A DNA stretch of 21,164 bases from Betaproteobacteria bacterium (GTDB taxonomy: Bacteria > Pseudomonadota > Gammaproteobacteria > Burkholderiales > Burkholderiaceae_C). Positions 7,687 to 13,836 of this stretch are shown here, one piece after another. The notes beneath the pieces were generated by a model. It did no database searches. It had not been told where the DNA came from and saw only the letters and a program-made list of their open reading frames with translations. A program made the position numbers and the translations under genes. The stretch lies in assembly GCA_947448675.1 (NCBI GenBank), contig CANFOR010000019.1, positions 1 to 21,164 of the forward strand, in the 5' to 3' direction. How positions within the stretch are numbered: position 1 is the first letter of the stretch; each line of letters starts with the position of its first letter.

Positions 7687-8829
7687 CTAGGCCTGGCGCG
7701 TTTGTTGGAACAAACCGCCCGGTAAGCGCGCAAGCCAGCCTTCGAGTTCCAATTCCAGCAAAGCCGCTTGCAGCTCGGCGGTAGCCCAGCCGGTGCGCGC
7801 TTGCAAGGCGTCGAGGCTGCAGGGGTCAAAACCCAGCGCCTCTAGCAGTGCACTATTTTTATAACTTCCTTCGCTAAGGCCCGTAGAATGTGCGTTAATA
7901 GCTATTAAATTAATAGCATATGGAAGACCTAGATCTTCCAAGACATCCTGCGCGGTTTCGACCAGCTTAGCGCCTTGGCGAATCAGCAGATGACATCCGC
8001 GCGATTGCGGCGAGTGAATGGATCCCGGAATGGCAAACACTTCTTTGCCCTGTTCGAGCGCCAGACGCGCCGTAATCAGCGAGCCCGACTGCACCGCAGC
8101 CTCTACGACCAAGGTGCCCTGGCTCAGCGCCGCAATGATGCGGTTGCGTTGCGGGAAGTTGGCCATCAGCGGCGGCGTGCCCAGCGGGAACTCGCTGACG
8201 ATCAATCCCTGTTCCGCAATGCGATGGGCCAGCTTCAAGTGGCGCTTAGGATAGACGCGGTCTAAGCCAGTGCCCACTACCGCCACGGTGCGACTCGGCC
8301 CTTCGAGCGCGCCTTGGTGCGCCGCGCCATCAATACCCAGGGCCATGCCTGACACTACCGTGAGCCCGGCTTGGCTGAGCGCGCTGGCAAAGGCGTGTGC
8401 ATTCGCAGCGCCCTGGGGCGTAGGGTTGCGGCTGCCCACGATGGCAATGCTGGCCGCTACGGACTCTAAACCCATTTGGCCATCCAGGCTGTGCTGGCCC
8501 AGGGTGTAGAGCATCAAGGGGGGGTCGGCAGTGTGCAGTAGGGCTTGCGGGTAGTGGGTGTCGGCAAGGCAAATAATCTGGCGATTGGGGCCAGATTCTG
8601 TAGCGTGTAGCCAATCCCATGTGGTGCTGAGTAACTCAGCCAGACCTTCGGGTTCTTGCTGGAGTGCCCGCACCAAGTGTGCGGGCACTAAGTCAGCCAG
8701 TGCACTGGCATCTTGGGCAAATAGGGCCTGCGGTAAGCCAAAGGCCGCTAACAAGCGGCGAGCACCTTGGTTACCAATGCCAGGGGTGAGCGTGAGGCGC
8801 AACCAAGCGGAGAGCTCTTCGCGTTGCAC
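7687..8829 (-). CDS. dprA: DNA-processing protein DprA
   Basis: A 380-residue cytoplasmic protein that binds incoming single-stranded DNA during natural transformation and loads RecA. Visible: N-terminal helical (SAM/HhH-like) part with TLTPGIGNQGARRLLAAF; Rossmann-fold core with VGSRNPTPQG (131-140), SGMALGIDGAAHQGAL (160-175), VVGTGLDRVYP, NFPQRNRIIAALS (224-236) and GSLITARLALEQGKEVFAIPG (249-269); a C-terminal winged-helix-like domain from about 327 (LLEALGFDPCSLDAL to the end). The linker at residues 305-317 (AINLIAINAHSTG) is encoded exactly by a 39-nt dispersed repeat. The start is GTG at 8829, with AAGGACAAG upstream; it lies 40 nt after the LysM gene on the same strand, probably one transcript. 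The domains are complete, so the gene looks functional. Confidence 0.95.
   Translation of the reverse strand: MQREELSAWLRLTLTPGIGNQGARRLLAAFGLPQALFAQDASALADLVPAHLVRALQQEPEGLAELLSTTWDWLHATESGPNRQIICLADTHYPQALLHTADPPLMLYTLGQHSLDGQMGLESVAASIAIVGSRNPTPQGAANAHAFASALSQAGLTVVSGMALGIDGAAHQGALEGPSRTVAVVGTGLDRVYPKRHLKLAHRIAEQGLIVSEFPLGTPPLMANFPQRNRIIAALSQGTLVVEAAVQSGSLITARLALEQGKEVFAIPGSIHSPQSRGCHLLIRQGAKLVETAQDVLEDLGLPYAINLIAINAHSTGLSEGSYKNSALLEALGFDPCSLDALQARTGWATAELQAALLELELEGWLARLPGGLFQQTRQA
7879..7917 (+). repeat. Dispersed repeat, 39-nt long form, copy 2 (inside dprA)
   Basis: Left block GCCCGTAGAATGTGCGT (7879-7895), 5 nt, then the 17-nt core GCTATTAAATTAATAGC (7901-7917), which is a perfect palindrome of 8-bp arms around a central A. 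It matches the copy in the thioredoxin-TPR gene at 29 of 39 positions and the copy at the sua5 start at 30 of 39. It is read on the minus strand as 13 whole codons of dprA. Confidence 0.8.
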
Positions 8830-8869
8830 GGTCTTGTCCTTGCCTTGCCCGAAGCTGCGGGCCCTGCGC

Positions 8870-10084
8870 TTAGCGCGGATTGGCGACGCGGTCGCCTACC
8901 TGTAGTGCGTCGGTCACCTGTAGAACCAGGCCATACGACACGCGGTCAAACACGCGGAAGATCATCAGCAAGCCGCTGCGCTCGTTGGGCAACTTGATTT
9001 GCGTGAGTGCGGCATCGGTGCGGTCTTTGATTGACTCTCCGTCTTTGTAAATGGCCAAGACATGACCGATTTCCATGCCATCGTTTTTGCCACGATTTAA
9101 CGCTACCACTTGGTTCTGCGTCACCATGCGCACGGCGCTGCCGTAGACCGAGACAATGCGGCCTTCGACTGCGTTTTGCGGTGCACGCGGCGCGTAGCTC
9201 ATAAACTGGTGCTTGGGCTCGGGCAGCAAACGGTCGCCGGTGCGAATCTCTTCTTTCGAGCTGACGATGTCAATCGTCGCGGGAACGACTTCGGTAATGG
9301 CTTTGCCGTCTTTGCCCTTGGCCTGGTTGCTGCCCTCGCTGCGGACTAAATCGGCTTTGCCAAGGTACTGGGCTTCGTAGCCCAAAATTTCACCCGTTCC
9401 GGGGTCTTTGAGTGGCGTGGCATTGCGAAAAACGCGCAGCTGGCGCTCTTCATTCTTGGCCAATACCAAGCCTGCGCCGTCGATCGAGCGGGCATAGCCG
9501 CGGTCGCCCCGCGAGAGCATCACGCGGCCTTCTTGCGTGGCCACAATGCGCGGCGCGCTGAGCGAGGTTTGTTCGTCGATTACCAAGGGCTCGGCCAAAA
9601 AGGGCTCGATCAAATTCGGCACCAGGGTTGGCAAGGCGTTGTCGGCCAGCGAGTCGTAGCGGGTGCGTGGCGAGACTTTAATGGTGTCGCTAGGAACCGA
9701 GCCCGTGCCCATGCTTTGGCGCGTGCGCAGCACTGCACGGCCGCTGGACTTGTCGAGGTACAACTGCTGACCGGGGTAGATGCGGTGCGGGTTGCGAATC
9801 TCTTGCATGTTCATGCCCCACAGCTCAGGCCAGCGCCACGGGCTTTTGAGGAACAGGCCCGAAATGGCCCACAGCGTGTCACCCGATTTGATGGTGTAGT
9901 TGTCGGGCGCATTGGGGGCCAGTTCCGACAGCGGCACTCCCGCTTGGGCGACTTGTTCGGCCGTGGCCTTTTGGCCCGGCGTGGTGACATATTGGGCCTG
10001 CAAACCCATAGCGGGCAAGGACAGACACAGGGCGACGCTGAAAAGCTTGGTAAATGAGTGCACAGGTGGGCTCGCCATCTTCAT
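8870..10084 (-). CDS. Exported LysM-domain protein
   Basis: A 404-residue protein with a signal peptide (about 1-30, KLFSVALCLSLPAMGLQA) and one LysM peptidoglycan-binding domain at about 63-110 (NYTIKSGDTLWAISGLFL...NPHRIYPGQQLYL), followed by a roughly 290-residue C-terminal region of no recognised catalytic family. It probably sits in the periplasm bound to peptidoglycan. A LysM gene next to dprA and divergent from def is a common betaproteobacterial arrangement, from my general knowledge. The start is ATG at 10084; a second ATG two codons later (10078) is equally possible, since neither has a strong ribosome-binding site. Confidence 0.88.
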   Translation of the reverse strand: MKMASPPVHSFTKLFSVALCLSLPAMGLQAQYVTTPGQKATAEQVAQAGVPLSELAPNAPDNYTIKSGDTLWAISGLFLKSPWRWPELWGMNMQEIRNPHRIYPGQQLYLDKSSGRAVLRTRQSMGTGSVPSDTIKVSPRTRYDSLADNALPTLVPNLIEPFLAEPLVIDEQTSLSAPRIVATQEGRVMLSRGDRGYARSIDGAGLVLAKNEERQLRVFRNATPLKDPGTGEILGYEAQYLGKADLVRSEGSNQAKGKDGKAITEVVPATIDIVSSKEEIRTGDRLLPEPKHQFMSYAPRAPQNAVEGRIVSVYGSAVRMVTQNQVVALNRGKNDGMEIGHVLAIYKDGESIKDRTDAALTQIKLPNERSGLLMIFRVFDRVSYGLVLQVTDALQVGDRVANPR

Positions 10085-10103
10085 AAGTTACTGGCGATTT
10101 TGC

Positions 10104-10123
10104 GCTCAAGCCCTTGATTGAGC
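10104..10123. other. Short inverted repeat in the lysM-def divergent gap
   Basis: GCTCAA (10104-10109) and TTGAGC (10118-10123) separated by 8 nt, 20 nt upstream of the LysM gene start. It could be an operator or a leader hairpin of the LysM transcript; there is no further support. The rest of the 141-nt divergent region shows no clear -35/-10 pairs. Confidence 0.25.
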
Positions 10124-10225
10124 AACGAATATTGCCGGTACTTGTGGTGCGGAACCCAGAAAGTGGCGAAAATAGCGACAAATCTTTTCGAATACCCCAC
10201 CCCGCACGAATGAAGCCCCCGATTT

Positions 10226-10750
10226 ATGGCCCAACTGACGATCCTTTGCTACCCTGATGCCCGCCTGCACACCGTTGCCAAACCCGTGCACGCGGTAGAT
10301 ACACGCATCCGCAGTTTGATAGCCGACATGTTAGAGACCATGTACGAGGCCAAGGGCATCGGTTTGGCCGCGACCCAGGTCAATGTGCATGAGCGTTTGG
10401 TGCTGGTTGACGTAAGCGAAGAGCGCAACGAGCCTATGGTGCTCATCAACCCGCAGATCACCTGGGCCAGCGCTGAAAAGCAAGTCGGTGAAGAGGGTTG
10501 CCTCTCGGTACCCGGCATTTACGATGGCGTCGAGCGCTCGCTGGCCATTAAAGTGCAAGCCCTCGACGGCGAGGGCCGCTTGCGCGAGATCGCAGCCGAA
10601 GGCCTGCTGGCCGTGTGCATTCAACACGAGATGGACCACCTGATGGGCAAAGTCTTTGTAGAGTATCTGTCTCCGCTCAAACGCAACCGCATCAAGACCA
10701 AAATGCTCAAAGTCCAGCGCGACGAGGCACGGGGCAATACAACAACTTAG
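10226..10750 (+). CDS. def: Peptide deformylase
   Basis: A 174-residue metalloenzyme that removes the N-formyl group from nascent proteins. All three signature motifs are intact: GIGLAATQ (44-51), EEGCLSVP (89-96, metal ligand C92) and QHEMDHLMG (133-141, metal ligands H134 and H138, catalytic E135). Length is typical. The ATG at 10226 has no strong Shine-Dalgarno sequence. The usual partner fmt is not downstream; a LuxR-type regulator follows after 102 nt. Confidence 0.96.
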   Translation: MAQLTILCYPDARLHTVAKPVHAVDTRIRSLIADMLETMYEAKGIGLAATQVNVHERLVLVDVSEERNEPMVLINPQITWASAEKQVGEEGCLSVPGIYDGVERSLAIKVQALDGEGRLREIAAEGLLAVCIQHEMDHLMGKVFVEYLSPLKRNRIKTKMLKVQRDEARGNTTT

Positions 10751-10760
10751 ACCGAAAAAC

Positions 10761-10773
10761 GTGAATATGTCAC
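10761..10773. promoter_or_regulatory. Candidate regulator-binding inverted repeat GTGA-N5-TCAC
   Basis: GTGAATATGTCAC in the 102-nt gap between def and the luxR-type gene, 80 nt before the latter's start. It resembles a Crp/Fnr-type site (TGTGA-N6-TCACA) but the spacer is one base short. It is worth noting because a Crp-family regulator is encoded two genes downstream. Confidence 0.22.
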
Positions 10774-10852
10774 ATTTCAGGCGGCATTAGTCACAAGACG
10801 TAAACGCGGCACTTTGACACACTGAGGGCTCACAACCATCAAGGAGCCCATC

Positions 10853-11518
10853 ATGTTCGACACCATTCGCACGACTTCCAACGATGTGGCCTGGGGCGCG
10901 CACAGCGGCTACGCAACCAGCAAACCCAGCGACTTGCCCAGTGAGTTGTTGGTCAGCATGTTGGACGAAATGGACTATGGCGTGCTCTTGGTGGACGCGC
11001 AACTGCATATTCGACATACCAACCATTTGGCGCGCTACGAGCTCAACGCAGGGCAGGTACTGCGCAAAGTGGACGGGCAGCTGTACACCGCCCAAGCCCA
11101 CCACCAAGCCGAGCTGGTGCAAGCCGCATGGCGGGCTGAAATGGGCCACCGCAGCATGATTGAAGTGGGCTCCGACCACACCAAATTCTCTTTAGCGGTA
11201 GTGCCCTTAAAGCACGATGCGCAAAACGCTATCTTGGTGGTCTGCGGCAAACGGCAAAACGGCGAGAGTTTGTCCATGCAATTTTTTGCCAATGCCACCA
11301 AACTCAGCCGCGGCGAGGTCACGGTGCTGCAAGGCCTGTGCGAAGGCCTTAAGGCCGAAGACATTGCCAGCCACAACGGCGTGTGCGTGTCTACCGTGCG
11401 CAGCCAAATCATTAGCATTCGGCAAAAAACGGGCACCCACAACATTCGCGATTTGGTCAAGCGCGTAGCGGCGCTGCCGCCCATGGTGCCGGCCCTGCGT
11501 ATGGGCAGTTTGCAATAG
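10853..11518 (+). CDS. LuxR-family transcriptional regulator with PAS-like N-terminus
   Basis: A 221-residue predicted DNA-binding regulator. The C-terminal LuxR-type helix-turn-helix is at about 151-208 (LSRGEVTVLQGLCEGLKAEDIASHNGVCVSTVRSQIISIRQKTG), with the typical LT/S-x-x-E-x-x-VL start and VS-x-STVRSQI recognition helix. The N-terminal half (about 30-130, LLVSMLDEMDYGVLLVDAQLHIRHTNHLARYEL) looks like a PAS-type sensor fold; the ligand is unknown. There is no receiver domain or conserved phosphoryl Asp pattern. AAGGAG at 10841-10846 is a strong ribosome-binding site fixing the ATG. A Crp-type gene follows 34 nt after the stop, probably in the same transcript. Confidence 0.85.
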   Translation: MFDTIRTTSNDVAWGAHSGYATSKPSDLPSELLVSMLDEMDYGVLLVDAQLHIRHTNHLARYELNAGQVLRKVDGQLYTAQAHHQAELVQAAWRAEMGHRSMIEVGSDHTKFSLAVVPLKHDAQNAILVVCGKRQNGESLSMQFFANATKLSRGEVTVLQGLCEGLKAEDIASHNGVCVSTVRSQIISIRQKTGTHNIRDLVKRVAALPPMVPALRMGSLQ

Positions 11519-11552
11519 CTGGCTTGGCCGCGGGCGTATATAGTTGCAGGTT

Positions 11553-12224
11553 ATGCCTGCCCAATCTGCATATACCCTGCACAGCGCAGACTCTGCCCAA
11601 AGCGCTGGCTTGACCGCCAGTTTGGTCGCCGCGCTGGCGGCCCAAGGCCAATCGCGGCGCTTTCGCAAAGGCAGCTTGCTGATCCAAGAAGGCGATGTCG
11701 GCGACACGCTCTACATCATCCAAGCCGGCCGTATACGCGCTTACGCCGCCGACGACAAAGGCAAAGAAATCACGCTGGGCATCTACGGCCCCGGCGACTA
11801 CGTAGGCGAGATGGCGCTCGACGGCGGCCCGCGCTCAGCCAATGTTGAAGCGCTAGAGCCCACCACTTGCGCTGTGGTCAGCCGCGACTTGCTGCGCAGC
11901 TTTATTGCCAGCGAACCCGAGTTTGCGTTTGAGCTGATGAAGCGCCTCATCCATCGTGCCCGCCTGGCCACCGAGAGCGCGCGTACCCTGGCATTGATCG
12001 ACGTCTATGGCCGTTTGACGCGCTTGCTCGAACAACTGGCCAGCATCGAAGACGACGGCACCCGCGTGCTGCGCGAGCGCATCACCCACCAAGAAATTGC
12101 CAACCACATTGCCTGCTCTCGCGAGATGGTCAGCCGCCTCTTGAAAGACCTCGAAGCTGGTGGCTATGTGGCGCTGCGTGAGCGGCGTTTGGTTTTGCTC
12201 AAGAGCCTGCCTGCGCGCTGGTAG
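11553..12224 (+). CDS. Crp/Fnr-family transcriptional regulator
   Basis: A 223-residue regulator with an N-terminal cyclic-nucleotide-binding beta-roll (about 36-125) and a C-terminal winged helix-turn-helix (about 177-215, THQEIANHIACSREMVSRLLKDLEAGGYV). The phosphate-binding-cassette pattern G85-E86-x-A-L...R94-S95-A96 is present, so cAMP or a related nucleotide is plausible. There is no Fnr-type cluster of N-terminal cysteines (C106 and C188 only), which argues against an oxygen-sensing iron-sulfur protein. I place the start at ATG 11553, with an AGG 2-5 nt upstream that is closer than usual; TTG at 11544 would add three residues. It is distinct enough from E. coli Crp that I give no symbol. 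Confidence 0.88.
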   Translation: MPAQSAYTLHSADSAQSAGLTASLVAALAAQGQSRRFRKGSLLIQEGDVGDTLYIIQAGRIRAYAADDKGKEITLGIYGPGDYVGEMALDGGPRSANVEALEPTTCAVVSRDLLRSFIASEPEFAFELMKRLIHRARLATESARTLALIDVYGRLTRLLEQLASIEDDGTRVLRERITHQEIANHIACSREMVSRLLKDLEAGGYVALRERRLVLLKSLPARW

Positions 12225-12263
12225 GGCCGCGGCCATGGCTGGCGCGGGGCTCATACCGCGGCC
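12225..12263. other. GC-rich inverted repeat after the Crp-type gene
   Basis: GGCCGCGG (12225-12232) and CCGCGGCC (12256-12263) can form an 8-bp stem with a 23-nt loop, directly after the stop codon. There is no T-tract, so it is not a canonical intrinsic terminator, though it may slow or end transcription between the converging genes. Confidence 0.3.
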
Positions 12264-12265
12264 GC

Positions 12266-12297
12266 GAATGGCCCGCGCAAGAGAATGGCCCGCGCAA
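12266..12297. repeat. 15-nt direct repeat pair
   Basis: GAATGGCCCGCGCAA occurs at 12266-12280 and again at 12283-12297, two nt apart, in the 90-nt non-coding gap between the converging Crp-type and thioredoxin-TPR genes. It looks like a small local duplication; no function is visible. Confidence 0.7.
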
Positions 12298-12314
12298 AAG
12301 CAAGCGTGCGTTCG

Positions 12315-13247
12315 CTAGCTGAGCACCACCGAGCTCAGCCTGCGCCGGTAGCTCGCCACCACCGGGTCTTCGGGCGGTACGTGGCCGTCGGCGACCTTGG
12401 GCTTGGCCGGTTCGATGAGGTCCAAAATCGCGATATAAGTTTTGCGCGCCTTGTCTTCAGCCCAGGCTTTGTCGCGCATCAAAATGTCGAGCAACTCGTC
12501 CATTGCCTGCGTCCATTCGCTATTGGCCATCAGCAGTTGGGCGCGTGCAAAGCGGGCCTCAAAATCGCGCTTATTGCTTGCTATTTTGGCATCTAAATCG
12601 GCCAAAAAGCCCGTAGATTGTGCGTACGCAGCTACATAATCTATAGCATTCATCCAGCGCTGCAGGGCGCTTAACTTGCGCGCTGTGCTGCCCACGCTGC
12701 TGTCGCCGGTGGCCGCAGCGGCGGCTTTGGCGATCACCGGGGCAAAGGCCACTTTGGCCTCGTCGTCCAGGCCCATTTGCAAGAGCAGCTTGACATATTC
12801 AAAGCGCGCTTCGTCATTGGCCGGGTCTGTGGCCAGAGCTTGTTCCAGCGCTGCTAGCGCGGCTTCGGGGCTGCTCGCTGCGGGGTCGGCCAGGGGCGCT
12901 TCTTCGGCTTCGGGCTCGGCTGCGGGGGGCAGGTGTTTGTCTAAAAAAGCCTTGAGCTGCCCCTCGGGCAAAGCGCCCGCAAAGCCGTCCACCGGCTGGC
13001 CGTTGATGAGCAAAATGCAGGTAGGAATGCTGCGAATACCAAAGGCGGCGCTCAGTTGTTGCTCTTGGTCAGAGTCAATTTTCACCAGCTTGAAGCGGCC
13101 TGCGTAGTCGGTTTCTAACTTTTCCAGCAGCGGGCCAATCACCTTGCAGGGGCCGCACCAGGGGGCCCAAAAGTCCACCAGCACAGGCGTGTGCGTTGAG
13201 GCTTGGATGACTTCTTCATCAAAATTGGCGGTGGTAACGTGGATCAT
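12315..13247 (-). CDS. cnoX: Thioredoxin-TPR co-chaperone (CnoX/YbbN type)
   Basis: A 310-residue cytoplasmic protein. Residues 1-105 form a thioredoxin domain with an intact active site W30-C31-G-P-C34 and the cis-proline motif IRSIPT (P75). An acidic Pro/Ala/Glu linker (107-128, AAEPEAEEAPLADPAAS) leads to a TPR-like helical half (about 128-310, EAALAALEQALATDPANDEARFEYVKLL; RDFEARFARAQLLMANSEWTQAMDELLDILM). This is the CnoX/YbbN architecture, a holdase that protects proteins against oxidative damage and hands them to GroEL or DnaK. The intact CGPC suggests the thioredoxin half is redox-active. Residues 201-213 (AIDYVAAYAQSTG) are encoded by a 39-nt dispersed repeat. It converges with the Crp-type gene and is divergent from purE. 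Confidence 0.92.
   Translation of the reverse strand: MIHVTTANFDEEVIQASTHTPVLVDFWAPWCGPCKVIGPLLEKLETDYAGRFKLVKIDSDQEQQLSAAFGIRSIPTCILLINGQPVDGFAGALPEGQLKAFLDKHLPPAAEPEAEEAPLADPAASSPEAALAALEQALATDPANDEARFEYVKLLLQMGLDDEAKVAFAPVIAKAAAAATGDSSVGSTARKLSALQRWMNAIDYVAAYAQSTGFLADLDAKIASNKRDFEARFARAQLLMANSEWTQAMDELLDILMRDKAWAEDKARKTYIAILDLIEPAKPKVADGHVPPEDPVVASYRRRLSSVVLS
12609..12647 (+). repeat. Dispersed repeat, 39-nt long form, copy 3 (inside cnoX)
   Basis: Left block GCCCGTAGATTGTGCGT, 5 nt, then the core GCTACATAATCTATAGC (12631-12647). The block-to-core distance (22 nt) equals that in the dprA and sua5 copies. On the minus strand it gives 13 whole codons of cnoX, in the same codon phase as in dprA (AIDYVAAYAQSTG versus AINLIAINAHSTG). 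Confidence 0.8.
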
Positions 13248-13262
13248 GCGGGCGGGCTCGGG

Positions 13263-13290
13263 TTAGAAACGTAAAATGCGATCTTATTAT
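13263..13290 (+). promoter_or_regulatory. Candidate promoter of the purE-purK operon
   Basis: TTAGAA (13263-13268), 16 nt, TATTAT (13285-13290). The -10 matches the consensus at 5 of 6 positions and the -35 at 3 of 6. Transcription would start near 13297, about 50 nt before the purE ATG. Confidence 0.4.
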
Positions 13291-13302
13291 CTCGTGGGCC
13301 AA

Positions 13303-13318
13303 GCCGCTGCGCAGCGGC
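13303..13318. other. Perfect 16-bp palindrome in the purE leader
   Basis: GCCGCTGCGCAGCGGC, 30 nt before the purE start and just after the candidate transcription start. It could be an operator or a leader hairpin. It does not resemble the enterobacterial PurR box, and no T-tract follows. Confidence 0.4.
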
Positions 13319-13347
13319 GCGCTGTCCCCAACCGACGAAGGACTCTC

Positions 13348-13836
13348 ATGCTTCCAGTGATCGGCGTGCTCATGGGCTCCAGCTCGGACTGGGAGACCAT
13401 GCAGCACGCAGTGCAGATGCTCACGCAATTTGGCGTGGCGCATGAGGCGCGCGTAGTCTCGGCCCACCGCATGCCCGACGACATGTTTGCCTACGCGCAA
13501 GCCGCCGCTGGCCGGGGGCTCAAGGCCATCATCGCCGGAGCGGGCGGGGCGGCCCACTTGCCTGGCATGTTGGCCGCCAAAACCACGGTGCCCGTGCTCG
13601 GCGTGCCGGTGGCCAGCAAACACCTGAGCGGCATGGACTCGCTGCACAGCATTGTGCAAATGCCCAAGGGCGTGCCGGTGGCTACCTTTGCCATTGGCCA
13701 AGCCGGTGCGGCCAATGCAGCCCTGTTTGCCGTCGCCATGTTGGCCAATGAAGACGCCGCTTTGCGCGCCAAGCTCGAGGCCTTTCGTGCGGAGCAAACG
13801 GCTGCGGCCCGCGCTATGCGCTTACCGGCAGTATGA
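13348..13836 (+). CDS. purE: N5-carboxyaminoimidazole ribonucleotide mutase
   Basis: A 162-residue class I PurE, converting N5-CAIR (the product of PurK) to CAIR in purine synthesis. Motifs: GVLMGSSSDWETM (6-18), VVSAHRMPD (36-44, with the catalytic His at 40), GAGGAAHLPGMLAAKTTVPVLGVPV (64-88) and the SGMDSLHSIVQMPKGVPVAT segment (94-113). The ATG at 13348 is fixed by GAAGGA at 13337-13342; the open frame extends upstream to 13276 but that part is non-conserved. The stop overlaps the start of purK (ATGA). Confidence 0.96.
   Translation: MLPVIGVLMGSSSDWETMQHAVQMLTQFGVAHEARVVSAHRMPDDMFAYAQAAAGRGLKAIIAGAGGAAHLPGMLAAKTTVPVLGVPVASKHLSGMDSLHSIVQMPKGVPVATFAIGQAGAANAALFAVAMLANEDAALRAKLEAFRAEQTAAARAMRLPAV

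Noticed and set aside
10814..10819. Perfect TTGACA as a -35 box for the luxR-type gene
   Set aside because: The matching -10 position falls on the ribosome-binding site with no -10-like sequence, so the transcript would start inside or after it.
13272..13277. TAAAAT as the purE -10 box
   Set aside because: No -35-like hexamer lies upstream at workable spacing; TATTAT at 13285 with TTAGAA at 13263 fits better.
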